From positions 1 to 64,000 of the forward strand of contig NZ_SMFL01000022.1 of assembly GCF_004349265.1 (NCBI RefSeq): DNA of 64,000 nt, read 5' to 3'. The notes under the pieces were generated by a model. That model was given only the letters and a program-made list of their open reading frames with translations, searched no databases and was not told the origin of the DNA. Made by a program: the position numbers and the translations under genes. The DNA is from Dyadobacter psychrotolerans (lineage in GTDB: Bacteria > Bacteroidota > Bacteroidia > Cytophagales > Spirosomataceae). Shown piece after piece: positions 54,306-62,213 of this stretch (position 1 is its first letter; every line of letters begins with the position of its first letter).

Positions 54306-55856
54306 ATGCATCTAAGCATTAAACTGGTCTTTCTGATTTTGTTGTCTGTTGGGGCTTGCGGGCAAAAAGTAGCTAATGAACATTCTTCACATCCAAACAT
54401 CATCTTTTTTCTTGTTGATGACATGGGCTGGCAGGATACTTCTGTCGCTTTTTGGCAAACAGTAACTGCGCAAAACCGGCTCTACAGCACACCCAACATG
54501 GAAAGACTTGCTGGCGCAGGAATGAAATTTACCCAGGCCTACACCTCAGCGGTCTGCTCTCCGAGCAGGTGCAGTCTGATCAGCGGTATGAACGCAGCGC
54601 GCCACCGAGTTACCAACTGGACCTTGGAGCGAAACACCAGCAAGGACGCTGTTGACGAGAAACTGACCTTTCCTCTCTGGAACGTAAATGGCATTCAACC
54701 GGTCGATAGTATTGAGCGCAGTACCTACATTACCCCCTTGCCGGAAATACTTCGAAAAAATGGCTATTTCACCATTCACGTTGGTAAGGCACATTTTGCA
54801 GCCCGCAATACACCCGGAGCTGATCCATTAAGTTTTGGTTTTGACATCAATGTCGCTGGTCATGCTTCCGGAGGGCCTGCTTCTTACCAGGCGATCGAAA
54901 ATTATGGCAACGACCAAAATGGCCATGCAAAGAGCGTATGGTCGGTGCCGGGTCTTGAGAAATATCATGCTACAGAGCTAAACCTGACCGAGGCTTTGAC
55001 CCTGGAGGCCAAAGCAGCTATGGATTCAGCCCAGGCATGTGGAAAACCTTTTTACTTGTACATGAGCCACTATGCTGTCCATGTTCCTTTGCAGCCACAC
55101 GATCCCTACTATGCAAAATACAGAACTCAGGGCCTTGACCAGCAGCAGGCTGTTTACGCCTCAATGATTGAAGGCATGGACAAAAGTCTGGGTGATCTGA
55201 TGGATTACGTCCGCATTCGAGGAATTGAAAACAATACCGTAATCATTTTCCTTTCCGACAACGGGGGATACACTGCATCAGCAAAAGTGCGTGGTGGCCA
55301 ACCTCACAGCCACAACCGTCCGTTAAACAGTGGAAAAGGGTCCGCCTACGAAGGTGGCATCAGAGTACCGATGATTGTAAAGTGGCCCGGTAAGACAAAT
55401 CCAGCAACTGCATCAGCGCAATATTTGATAGCTGAGGATTTTTTTCCTTCTATTCTTGAAATGGCAGGAATTCACAGATATAAAACGATTCAAAAAGTGG
55501 ACGGCAAAAGTTTTGTGGCTCAGCTGAGCGGTAACAACACCGATAATATCAGCCGAGACCTGATATGGCATTTTCCAAATAAATGGGAGGAATCCGGTCC
55601 GGGGATTGGGCCTACAAGTACGTTAAGGCAAGGAGATTGGAAGTTGATATTCTATTATCACGACAGCCACTTTGAGCTTTTTGATATTCGGTCCGACATT
55701 GGTGAACTTCAAAACCTTGCCGATCAACAACCAGACCGTGTTAAAAAGATGTCTGCTGATCTGGGCCGCAGACTTCGTAGTATGCACGCACAGCGACCAG
55801 CCCATAAAGCTACCGGGCAACTCGTGGCCTGGCCAGATGAGATTGGCAAAAATTAA
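54306..55856 (+). CDS. S1-type sulfatase / phosphonate monoester hydrolase-like enzyme 2 (lipoprotein)
   Basis: A 516-residue exported sulfatase-fold enzyme. ATG 54306 gives a lipoprotein signal (FLILLSVGACGQ). NIIFFLVDDMGWQD holds the first metal Asp pair, Cys84 lies in the formylglycine motif VCSPSRCSLISG, and SDNGGYTAS carries later metal ligands. It differs from sulfatase 1 over most of its length and is not a recent duplicate. Its tight linkage to the phosphonatase-like gene suggests release of a phosphonate from an ester, or desulfation of the same imported molecule. Maturation needs an anaerobic-type sulfatase maturase encoded elsewhere. Confidence 0.88.
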   Translation: MHLSIKLVFLILLSVGACGQKVANEHSSHPNIIFFLVDDMGWQDTSVAFWQTVTAQNRLYSTPNMERLAGAGMKFTQAYTSAVCSPSRCSLISGMNAARHRVTNWTLERNTSKDAVDEKLTFPLWNVNGIQPVDSIERSTYITPLPEILRKNGYFTIHVGKAHFAARNTPGADPLSFGFDINVAGHASGGPASYQAIENYGNDQNGHAKSVWSVPGLEKYHATELNLTEALTLEAKAAMDSAQACGKPFYLYMSHYAVHVPLQPHDPYYAKYRTQGLDQQQAVYASMIEGMDKSLGDLMDYVRIRGIENNTVIIFLSDNGGYTASAKVRGGQPHSHNRPLNSGKGSAYEGGIRVPMIVKWPGKTNPATASAQYLIAEDFFPSILEMAGIHRYKTIQKVDGKSFVAQLSGNNTDNISRDLIWHFPNKWEESGPGIGPTSTLRQGDWKLIFYYHDSHFELFDIRSDIGELQNLADQQPDRVKKMSADLGRRLRSMHAQRPAHKATGQLVAWPDEIGKN

Positions 55857-55901
55857 CAATTTAATAAACTATTGTTTAGTATATATAAACTTATGCGTCA
55901 C

Positions 55902-55909
55902 TACATTTG
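55902..55909 (+). promoter_or_regulatory. -7 box (TACATTTG) before the dehydrogenase gene
   Basis: The octamer is identical to the one before HAD copy 2 and lies 26 bases before the start codon. An inverted repeat TAAAC-TATT-GTTTA lies upstream at 55865-55878 and resembles the operator half-sites at 53520. Confidence 0.5.
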
Positions 55910-55935
55910 TGAAGCTAACTGACACTTAAATTATT

Positions 55936-57006
55936 ATGAGCGCAGCCAATCTTTTGGTTTTTAATCGTGCCGGTGAGCATATGCAACTTTTAGAGAAAGA
56001 ACGACCATCGGCTCAGTTTGGTCAGGTCCTGGTAAAAAATCTGTATACGACCATATGCGGCAGTGATCTGCATACCTATTGCGGGTTGAGACATGAAAAA
56101 ACGCCGACAATTCTGGGCCATGAGATCGTCGGTGAAATTATCGAAATTGGTATTGGACACTCAGGTAAAGATTTTGCAGGCAGTGTGCTGGCAGTAGGTG
56201 ATATTGTCACATGGAGTATTTTTTCTTCTGACCCTTTGTCAGCAGAAGCGTTAAACGGCATGCCACAGAAAGGTCCCGGGCTTTTTAAATATGGACATGC
56301 GCAGATCACCGATGAAGAATCTTTTCATGGAGGATTGGCTCAATACTGTCTTTTAAGGAAGAACACCGTGCTCATGAAGGTTCCTGCCGGCGTACCGAAT
56401 CAGGTAGCTGCTACGATAAATTGTGCCGTTGCGACCGTGGCAGGTGCGCTTAGGCTTGCTGGTGAAATTTCTGGTAAACGAGTATTGATTACCGGGCTTG
56501 GTCTGCTTGGTGTGGTATGTGCTGCCATGTGCAAAGATGCGGGTGCAGCCGAAATTATTACCGCTGATATAAATCCCGACAGGCTAAGTCAATCGCTTCA
56601 ATTTGGGGCAGATCAAAGTTATTTACTGTCGGGGGATGCCGGCGAGAATCACCTGCCCGGTAAATTTGACCTTGTATTTGACATGAGCGGCGCTGCCGAA
56701 GCGATGGAGCAGGGGCTTGAGAAATTAGATATCGGCGGCACGTCAGTTTGGATAGGTGCTGTCTTTAAGACCCGTAAGGTGTGTATTGATGCAGAACAAA
56801 TTGTCAGAAGACTCATCACCGTTAAAGGCTTGCACAATTACAATTACCAGGATTTTGCCTATGCGGTTGATTTTATTGGCCGCTGTCACAAAAAATTTCC
56901 GTTCAGTACGGTTATTGGAGCAGAATTTGAATTGAAACAGGCGCAAGCTGCATTTGAATATGCAATTAAATATAAGCCGCTTCGTGTAGGTATTTTTTTC
57001 GATTGA
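55936..57006 (+). CDS. Zinc-type alcohol dehydrogenase, phosphonate-associated (TIGR03366-like)
   Basis: A 356-residue medium-chain dehydrogenase. Catalytic zinc ligands are visible: Cys41 in TTICGSDLHTYCG and His62-Glu63 in LGHEIVGEIIE. The Rossmann loop is GKRVLITGLGLLGVVCAAMC. The segment MPQKGPGLFKYGHA is characteristic of the group proposed to act in phosphonate catabolism, but the usual structural-zinc cysteines around it are replaced by Ser, Asp and Gly. It probably oxidises or reduces the aldehyde or alcohol left after C-P cleavage, or a phosphonate alcohol. The MFS carrier gene follows 14 bases later. Confidence 0.85.
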   Translation: MSAANLLVFNRAGEHMQLLEKERPSAQFGQVLVKNLYTTICGSDLHTYCGLRHEKTPTILGHEIVGEIIEIGIGHSGKDFAGSVLAVGDIVTWSIFSSDPLSAEALNGMPQKGPGLFKYGHAQITDEESFHGGLAQYCLLRKNTVLMKVPAGVPNQVAATINCAVATVAGALRLAGEISGKRVLITGLGLLGVVCAAMCKDAGAAEIITADINPDRLSQSLQFGADQSYLLSGDAGENHLPGKFDLVFDMSGAAEAMEQGLEKLDIGGTSVWIGAVFKTRKVCIDAEQIVRRLITVKGLHNYNYQDFAYAVDFIGRCHKKFPFSTVIGAEFELKQAQAAFEYAIKYKPLRVGIFFD

Positions 57007-57020
57007 CTTAACTTTATCAG

Positions 57021-58256
57021 ATGAAAGCATTCAGGAAACAGCAATGGAAAATGTTACTGCTTACGATGGTTTGCTACCTGTTCTTTTATACGGGAAGGCA
57101 CAATTTCGGCTGGGCAGCACATGGTATTGCAGCTGAATTCAATGTCCCGTTTGCAACCATCGGCTGGATTAGTTTTGCCATGCTTGTCGGCTATGCGATC
57201 GGACAATTTGTGAACGGTAATCTGGCAGACCGATTCAGCGCCCGGTTTATGATTCCTGCCGGCGCGTATCTGTCTGTGGCTGCGAACCTGGCTGTCAGTT
57301 TTGCTACTTCACTTGAAATGGTTATGATTTGCTGGGCCCTGAATGGGTTTTTTCAATCGATGGCCTGGGCGCCGGGAGGAAAAATTATTTCCAACTGGTG
57401 GGGTGCAAACGAGAAAGGCATGGCATTCGGGTTTTACACGATGGCTGCTGGCTTATCGTCTGTGGTCACCTACCTGTTATCGATCGTGATTTTAAAGCAA
57501 GAACTTGAATGGAGAATGCTCTTTAGACTACCGATTTTATTGCTTCTGGTTACCTCTACCTTACTGCTGATCTTTGTAAAAGACCGCCCCTCAGATCTGG
57601 GTTACCGCGAATTGGACCATGAAATACCCCCAAAAGGTCAGCAGGATTGGCTTACCCGCTACAAGGCTGTGCTCGGAAACAAAAACTTTATGACTGTTAC
57701 GCTGGCTTTTGCATTTGAAAGCATGGCTCGGTATGGCTTTATTTTCTGGGTGCCCGTACATTACCTTGGAGCCAACTGGAAAGAGAATTCGCACAATATT
57801 TGGGTAACATTTCTTCTGCCGGTTGGAATGGCGGCAGGGGCCGTCTCATTTGGCAATCTATCTGATAATTTTTTCCGGCGTGACCGCATCGCCTCGATCC
57901 GATTTGGGATGTTGGCTAGCGCTGCGGTTGCCCTTGTGATTTTTGTAGCGCCCGCAGAAAACACTGCCCTGCAGGGAATTGTTATGTTGATGGCCGGTTT
58001 TTTTGTATACGGTCCACAGGCGAATTTCTGGACTTTGTGCCCCGAAATGCTTGGTAACAACCACACCGGCACAGGGATTGGGCTGATGAACATGACTGGT
58101 TACCTTTTTGCGGCCCTTGGCGAGCCGCTTTTGGGTAAGCTCATTGATCTGACGGGGAATACATCGTATATTTTCGCTTCTATTTCCGGAATTTGTCTGC
58201 TTTCAGCGTTAATCATTTCCACGATAAATCGAAAAACGTATATTATATACCGTTAA
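57021..58256 (+). CDS. MFS transporter of the organophosphate:phosphate antiporter (OPA) type
   Basis: A 411-residue inner-membrane carrier with 12 helices. It opens YLFFYTGRHNFGWAAHGI and shows the MFS A-loop NGNLADRFSARF. Arg26 (TGRHNFG) lines up with GlpT Arg45, and Arg237 (ESMARYGFIFWVPVHYL) with GlpT Arg269. These are the two arginines that bind the phosphate group in glycerol-3-phosphate and hexose-phosphate carriers. Their conservation supports import of a phosphonate or phosphoester across the inner membrane in exchange for phosphate. Its stop codon abuts the stop of the convergent XRE-cupin gene with no gap. Confidence 0.9.
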   Translation: MKAFRKQQWKMLLLTMVCYLFFYTGRHNFGWAAHGIAAEFNVPFATIGWISFAMLVGYAIGQFVNGNLADRFSARFMIPAGAYLSVAANLAVSFATSLEMVMICWALNGFFQSMAWAPGGKIISNWWGANEKGMAFGFYTMAAGLSSVVTYLLSIVILKQELEWRMLFRLPILLLLVTSTLLLIFVKDRPSDLGYRELDHEIPPKGQQDWLTRYKAVLGNKNFMTVTLAFAFESMARYGFIFWVPVHYLGANWKENSHNIWVTFLLPVGMAAGAVSFGNLSDNFFRRDRIASIRFGMLASAAVALVIFVAPAENTALQGIVMLMAGFFVYGPQANFWTLCPEMLGNNHTGTGIGLMNMTGYLFAALGEPLLGKLIDLTGNTSYIFASISGICLLSALIISTINRKTYIIYR

Positions 58257-58829
58257 TCAGTGGCTTTGAGCAAAGAAGTACACTACTAAAAGTAAACAGT
58301 TCTCCCCGGAGGTATTTTTCGGCACATGCGCCAGACGACCGTCGAAAAAGATCGAATCGCCCTCTTGCAGCTCGAGAACTTGTTCGTTAATCAGATATTG
58401 AGTCTGTCCTTTGACGATATATACAAATTCGTACGCATCGGTGACCACTTCTTCCCTGTACGAGTCAGGAGTCAATTCAAGCAGGGCAAAATCGATTGTA
58501 CTTGCCGGCAGGTTACGCATCATAATACGCTTGTAGTTAAAACCCTTGGCTTCTTCTTTTTCAAAAGCAGTATAATCGCCTTTACGGTTTAACAGAACGG
58601 TAGGTTCCAAAAGGCTTAACCCTTGAAAAAAAGCGCTAACTTCTACTTCCAGTGACTGAATGATACCGAGCATAACCGGCAGTGAGGGAATGCTGCGGCC
58701 GTTTTCAATCTGTGAGACCAACCCTTTGCTCACCCCGGACTTGTCTGCCAGCTCCTGCAAGGTCATTCGTTTCTCAAGACGTTTCTGCTTAATGCGGCGG
58801 CCTACTTCTAAAATAAAAAATCCTTCCAT
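58257..58829 (-). CDS. XRE-family regulator with cupin domain
   Basis: A 190-residue regulator. The N-terminal HTH_3 domain (VGRRIKQKRLEKRMTLQELA, then VSKGLVSQIENGRSIPSLPV) covers about 8-65, and a cupin_2 effector domain covers about 110-185 (YEFVYIVKGQTQYLINEQVL, EGDSIFFDGRLAHVPKN). This SutR/PuuR-type architecture usually represses catabolic genes until a small ligand binds the cupin. It sits between the transporter and SusC pair 2, divergent from the latter, with a dyad in its leader (58849-58871). It is the likely local repressor of the second half of the locus. Confidence 0.92.
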   Translation of the reverse strand: MEGFFILEVGRRIKQKRLEKRMTLQELADKSGVSKGLVSQIENGRSIPSLPVMLGIIQSLEVEVSAFFQGLSLLEPTVLLNRKGDYTAFEKEEAKGFNYKRIMMRNLPASTIDFALLELTPDSYREEVVTDAYEFVYIVKGQTQYLINEQVLELQEGDSIFFDGRLAHVPKNTSGENCLLLVVYFFAQSH

Positions 58830-58848
58830 ATCAGTTATTTATGTTCAG

Positions 58849-58871
58849 AACGGGATTTTTTAGGTCCCGTT
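58849..58871. promoter_or_regulatory. Inverted repeat in the XRE-cupin/SusC2 intergenic region
   Basis: AACGGGA (58849-58855) and TCCCGTT (58865-58871) are exact reverse complements separated by nine bases. The site begins 20 bases before the XRE-cupin start codon and about 150 before SusC2. An autoregulatory operator is the simplest reading; a leader hairpin is possible. Confidence 0.5.
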
Positions 58872-59019
58872 TCCAAAAAAATGAATGTTTAGTATTGGTT
58901 AACAAAAATTTAATCACACTTTCCTTGACAGGAAAATATTTTTACTTAAATTTAACAAATGTTTATAAATATTAAAATTTAAGTTCGTTCCTATTCTGTA
59001 AACCTAATCAATTTTTGCA

Positions 59020-62000
59020 ATGAAACATGCTTTACGGCTATTCATGATTGTACAACTATGCTGTTTTTTTGGCTTTTGTACCCAGGACTTGTTTGCCCAG
59101 CAACTAAGAGTTAGCGGGATCGTCACAGATGCTATGAAAAACCCGGTTCCGGGTGTGAATGTGTTGGTCAATGAAACCACCAACGGAACCTCGACAGATG
59201 CAGAAGGAAAATTTACCCTTCAGGTCTCGTCATTGAATGTTAAGTTGGTTTTTTCCTCAATCGGCTATGAACGTCAGCTTGTTGAATTGAAAGGTAATTC
59301 AACCATTGAGCTACAAATGCTTGAGGCGTCTGCTGTGCTTAATGAGGCTGTTGTGGTAGGCTATGGTACACAGAAAAAAGCAAACCTAACAGGGGCAACC
59401 GAGCAAATTGGCAGTGAGATATTAGAGAATCGCCCGGTTACAAGAATTAGCCAGGCATTACAAGGAGCAGTCGGCAATTTGAACATTACAACCGGAACCG
59501 GTGGGGGAGCTCCAAATGCGACCCAAAGTATCAACATCCGCGGGTATACTGGATTGGGAACTTCGGGCTCACCGCTGATCGTAATCGACGGCATCCAGGG
59601 TGGAGAATTAAATTCTATCAACCCCTCTGATATAGAGTCCATAACGGTCCTGAAAGATGCCGCCTCCTCGGCAATTTACGGATCGAGCGCACCATATGGG
59701 GTTATTCTGGTCAATACCAAACAGGGTAAGAAGGGAAAAGGAGCCAGCATCACATACAACAATAACTTATCGTGGGCACAGCCAATTAACCTGCCCAAGA
59801 TGGTAAACTCGCTCGATTTTGCCAATTTATACAATGAAGCCTTTAAAAATGCAGGTCGTGCACCTGCCTTCGATGATCAAACAATTCAGCGCATTAAAGA
59901 TTATCAGTCAGGAAAGATTACAGATGAAACAATTGTCAATCCGGCTGCAGGTACCAATGGCTGGCAGACCTGGGCATCCAGTAATTCGAACAACGATTGG
60001 TTTAAAATCTATTTCAAAGATTTTGCATTCAGCCAGCAGCATAATGTTGGTATAACAGGTGGCTCCGAAAAAAGTACTTATTACGTCGGTGGAGGCTATA
60101 ATTATCGTGGCGGGATGTACAATTATGGCACAGATACTTACAAGCGATTTAATATTCGGGCCAATATTACTTCGGACCTAACGCGCTGGCTGGGTTTCAG
60201 TTTCCGCAGCAGTGCCTCGCGCCAACTTTATGATACTCCGAACTTATACGGAAGCAAGACAGGTGGAGGAAATGAGGCCTATATGCACCAGATCGCCAGA
60301 AAATACCCGACTGTAGCGCTCTTTAATCCAGATGGGAATTATTCTTCGACCAGTGATGTGCTGCTGCATACCCAGGGAGGACGCAATAATACAGTTACAG
60401 ATCAGGTGATGCTGACGGGGGAGTTTAACGTAAAGTTTACCAAAGACTGGACAGCCACCGCAAATTACACACTCGACGGAAGCTTTTATGACAGCCGCTC
60501 GCATCAGAAAACATTGTATGAATTTCTGCCCGATGGTAGCAAAGCAGTCATTGGCGGAACTTCCCCAAGTTCTTTCTCAAGAGCCAATGAGCGCAGTTTT
60601 CACCATATTGTAAATGCCTTTACTACTTATGAAAAGCAGTTGGGCGGTCATTACCTAAAATTGCTTGGCGGTTATGTACGCGATCTGACCGAATTTCAAA
60701 GCTATTCGGCATCCAATTCGCTGCTTTATTCGGACAATATTCCCTCGCTGAATACCTCTTACGGTACCTCACCTACAATTGGAGACAACATCCGCAAACT
60801 TGCCTCGGAAGGATTTTTTGGAAGGATTAACTATAACTTTAAAGAAAAATACCTGCTGGAAATTAATGGGCGTTACGATGGTACCTCCCGGTTTTTGCAG
60901 GATGTGCGCTGGAAATTCTATCCAGGTATTTCAGCAGGGTGGAATATTGACCGCGAGGGTTTTTTCGAGCCGCTGGCTAAGACCATCAGTGCTTTTAAAA
61001 TCAGAGCGTCTTACGGCTCTTTGGGAGACCAGTATTTTCTGGATGCAAGCGGGGCGAACTGGTATCCATTTTATCCCAGTCTGAGCATTACCAAACCTAC
61101 ATCTACTTCCTGGCTTTTTGGATCCGGGCAAGAGGCGGCAGTAAATTATCCGACTATGGTAAATCCTAATCTTACCTGGGTGACGACTACGTCTACCAAT
61201 ATCGGAACAGATATTTCTCTGCTCAATAACCGGCTGACAACCTCTTTTGACTGGTATGTAAGAAAAGCCAATGATTTTGCAGGTCCGTCTCAGGCCTTGC
61301 CAGCTATCCTGGGAGCTTCGCCGCCTACTGCAAACAATGCTGCCATTCAAACAAGTGGCTTCGAGCTTTCATTGGCCTGGAATGATCACATTGGCGATGT
61401 GCGCTATGGTCTGCGAGGCGTATTAAGCAATTATTCGGGAAAAGTTGTAAAATATCTGAATCCGAGCGGAACACTTTCAACCTATTATGAAGGCCAGAAA
61501 ATGGGTGAAATCTGGGGTTACCAGAGTTTGGGTCTATTTCAAAGTACGCAGCAGGTAGCTGAATCCCCGTCTCAGACATTTTTATCATCAGCGGCATGGA
61601 CACCGGGAGATGTTCAATATGCGGATTTGAATGGAGATGGAAAAATTGATGCAGGAAACAGTACGCTGGCTAATCCAGGCGACCGTAAGGTGATCGGAAA
61701 CAGTACGCCAAAATATTCATACAGTTTCACGGGTGATATAGCCTGGAAAGGGTTTGATTTGCAAATATTTCTTCAGGGCATTGCAAAAAGAGAGGTTTTT
61801 ATCGGTTCTAATTACTTTTTTGGTATCGTGGGCGACGAATGGCAAAGTTCGGTCTTCACCGTTCATCAGGACCGCTGGACCCCCGAAACGCCTGAGGGAT
61901 ATTACCCCAAATTCTATATGAGCTCGCAGAATTCGAAAAACACCCAGACTCAGACCAGATATTTGCAAAATGCAGCTTATCTACGCATTAAAAACCTGCA

Positions 62001-62193
62001 GCTGGGTTATTCACTGCCAAGCCAGGTAATGAAGGCGATCAGGCTACAAAAGATCCGTTTTTACGTAAGTGCTGAAAACCTGGCGACATTTACCAAGCTG
62101 GTTAAAACACTGGATCCTGAACTATCGATCGGAACAGGCAAAATCTATCCTTTGCAGAGAACATTCTCAGCCGGGGTAAATGTAACATTCTAA
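59020..62193 (+). CDS. SusC/RagA-family TonB-dependent transporter (pair 2)
   Basis: A 1057-residue outer-membrane importer with a signal peptide (MIVQLCCFFGFCTQDLFAQQ), a regulatory-like domain (VSGIVTDAMKNPVPGVNVLV), a SusC TonB-box region (LNEAVVVGYGTQKKANLTGA), a plug (SINIRGYTGLGTSGSPLIVI; ESITVLKDAASSAIYGSSAP, YGVILVNTKQGKKG), and a barrel ending FSAGVNVTF. An EF-hand-like calcium motif is visible in the barrel (YADLNGDGKIDAGNS). It belongs to another subfamily than pair 1, so it probably imports a different but related compound. Confidence 0.95.
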   Translation: MKHALRLFMIVQLCCFFGFCTQDLFAQQLRVSGIVTDAMKNPVPGVNVLVNETTNGTSTDAEGKFTLQVSSLNVKLVFSSIGYERQLVELKGNSTIELQMLEASAVLNEAVVVGYGTQKKANLTGATEQIGSEILENRPVTRISQALQGAVGNLNITTGTGGGAPNATQSINIRGYTGLGTSGSPLIVIDGIQGGELNSINPSDIESITVLKDAASSAIYGSSAPYGVILVNTKQGKKGKGASITYNNNLSWAQPINLPKMVNSLDFANLYNEAFKNAGRAPAFDDQTIQRIKDYQSGKITDETIVNPAAGTNGWQTWASSNSNNDWFKIYFKDFAFSQQHNVGITGGSEKSTYYVGGGYNYRGGMYNYGTDTYKRFNIRANITSDLTRWLGFSFRSSASRQLYDTPNLYGSKTGGGNEAYMHQIARKYPTVALFNPDGNYSSTSDVLLHTQGGRNNTVTDQVMLTGEFNVKFTKDWTATANYTLDGSFYDSRSHQKTLYEFLPDGSKAVIGGTSPSSFSRANERSFHHIVNAFTTYEKQLGGHYLKLLGGYVRDLTEFQSYSASNSLLYSDNIPSLNTSYGTSPTIGDNIRKLASEGFFGRINYNFKEKYLLEINGRYDGTSRFLQDVRWKFYPGISAGWNIDREGFFEPLAKTISAFKIRASYGSLGDQYFLDASGANWYPFYPSLSITKPTSTSWLFGSGQEAAVNYPTMVNPNLTWVTTTSTNIGTDISLLNNRLTTSFDWYVRKANDFAGPSQALPAILGASPPTANNAAIQTSGFELSLAWNDHIGDVRYGLRGVLSNYSGKVVKYLNPSGTLSTYYEGQKMGEIWGYQSLGLFQSTQQVAESPSQTFLSSAAWTPGDVQYADLNGDGKIDAGNSTLANPGDRKVIGNSTPKYSYSFTGDIAWKGFDLQIFLQGIAKREVFIGSNYFFGIVGDEWQSSVFTVHQDRWTPETPEGYYPKFYMSSQNSKNTQTQTRYLQNAAYLRIKNLQLGYSLPSQVMKAIRLQKIRFYVSAENLATFTKLVKTLDPELSIGTGKIYPLQRTFSAGVNVTF

Positions 62194-62213
62194 AACACCT
62201 TTTGATAAAATCA

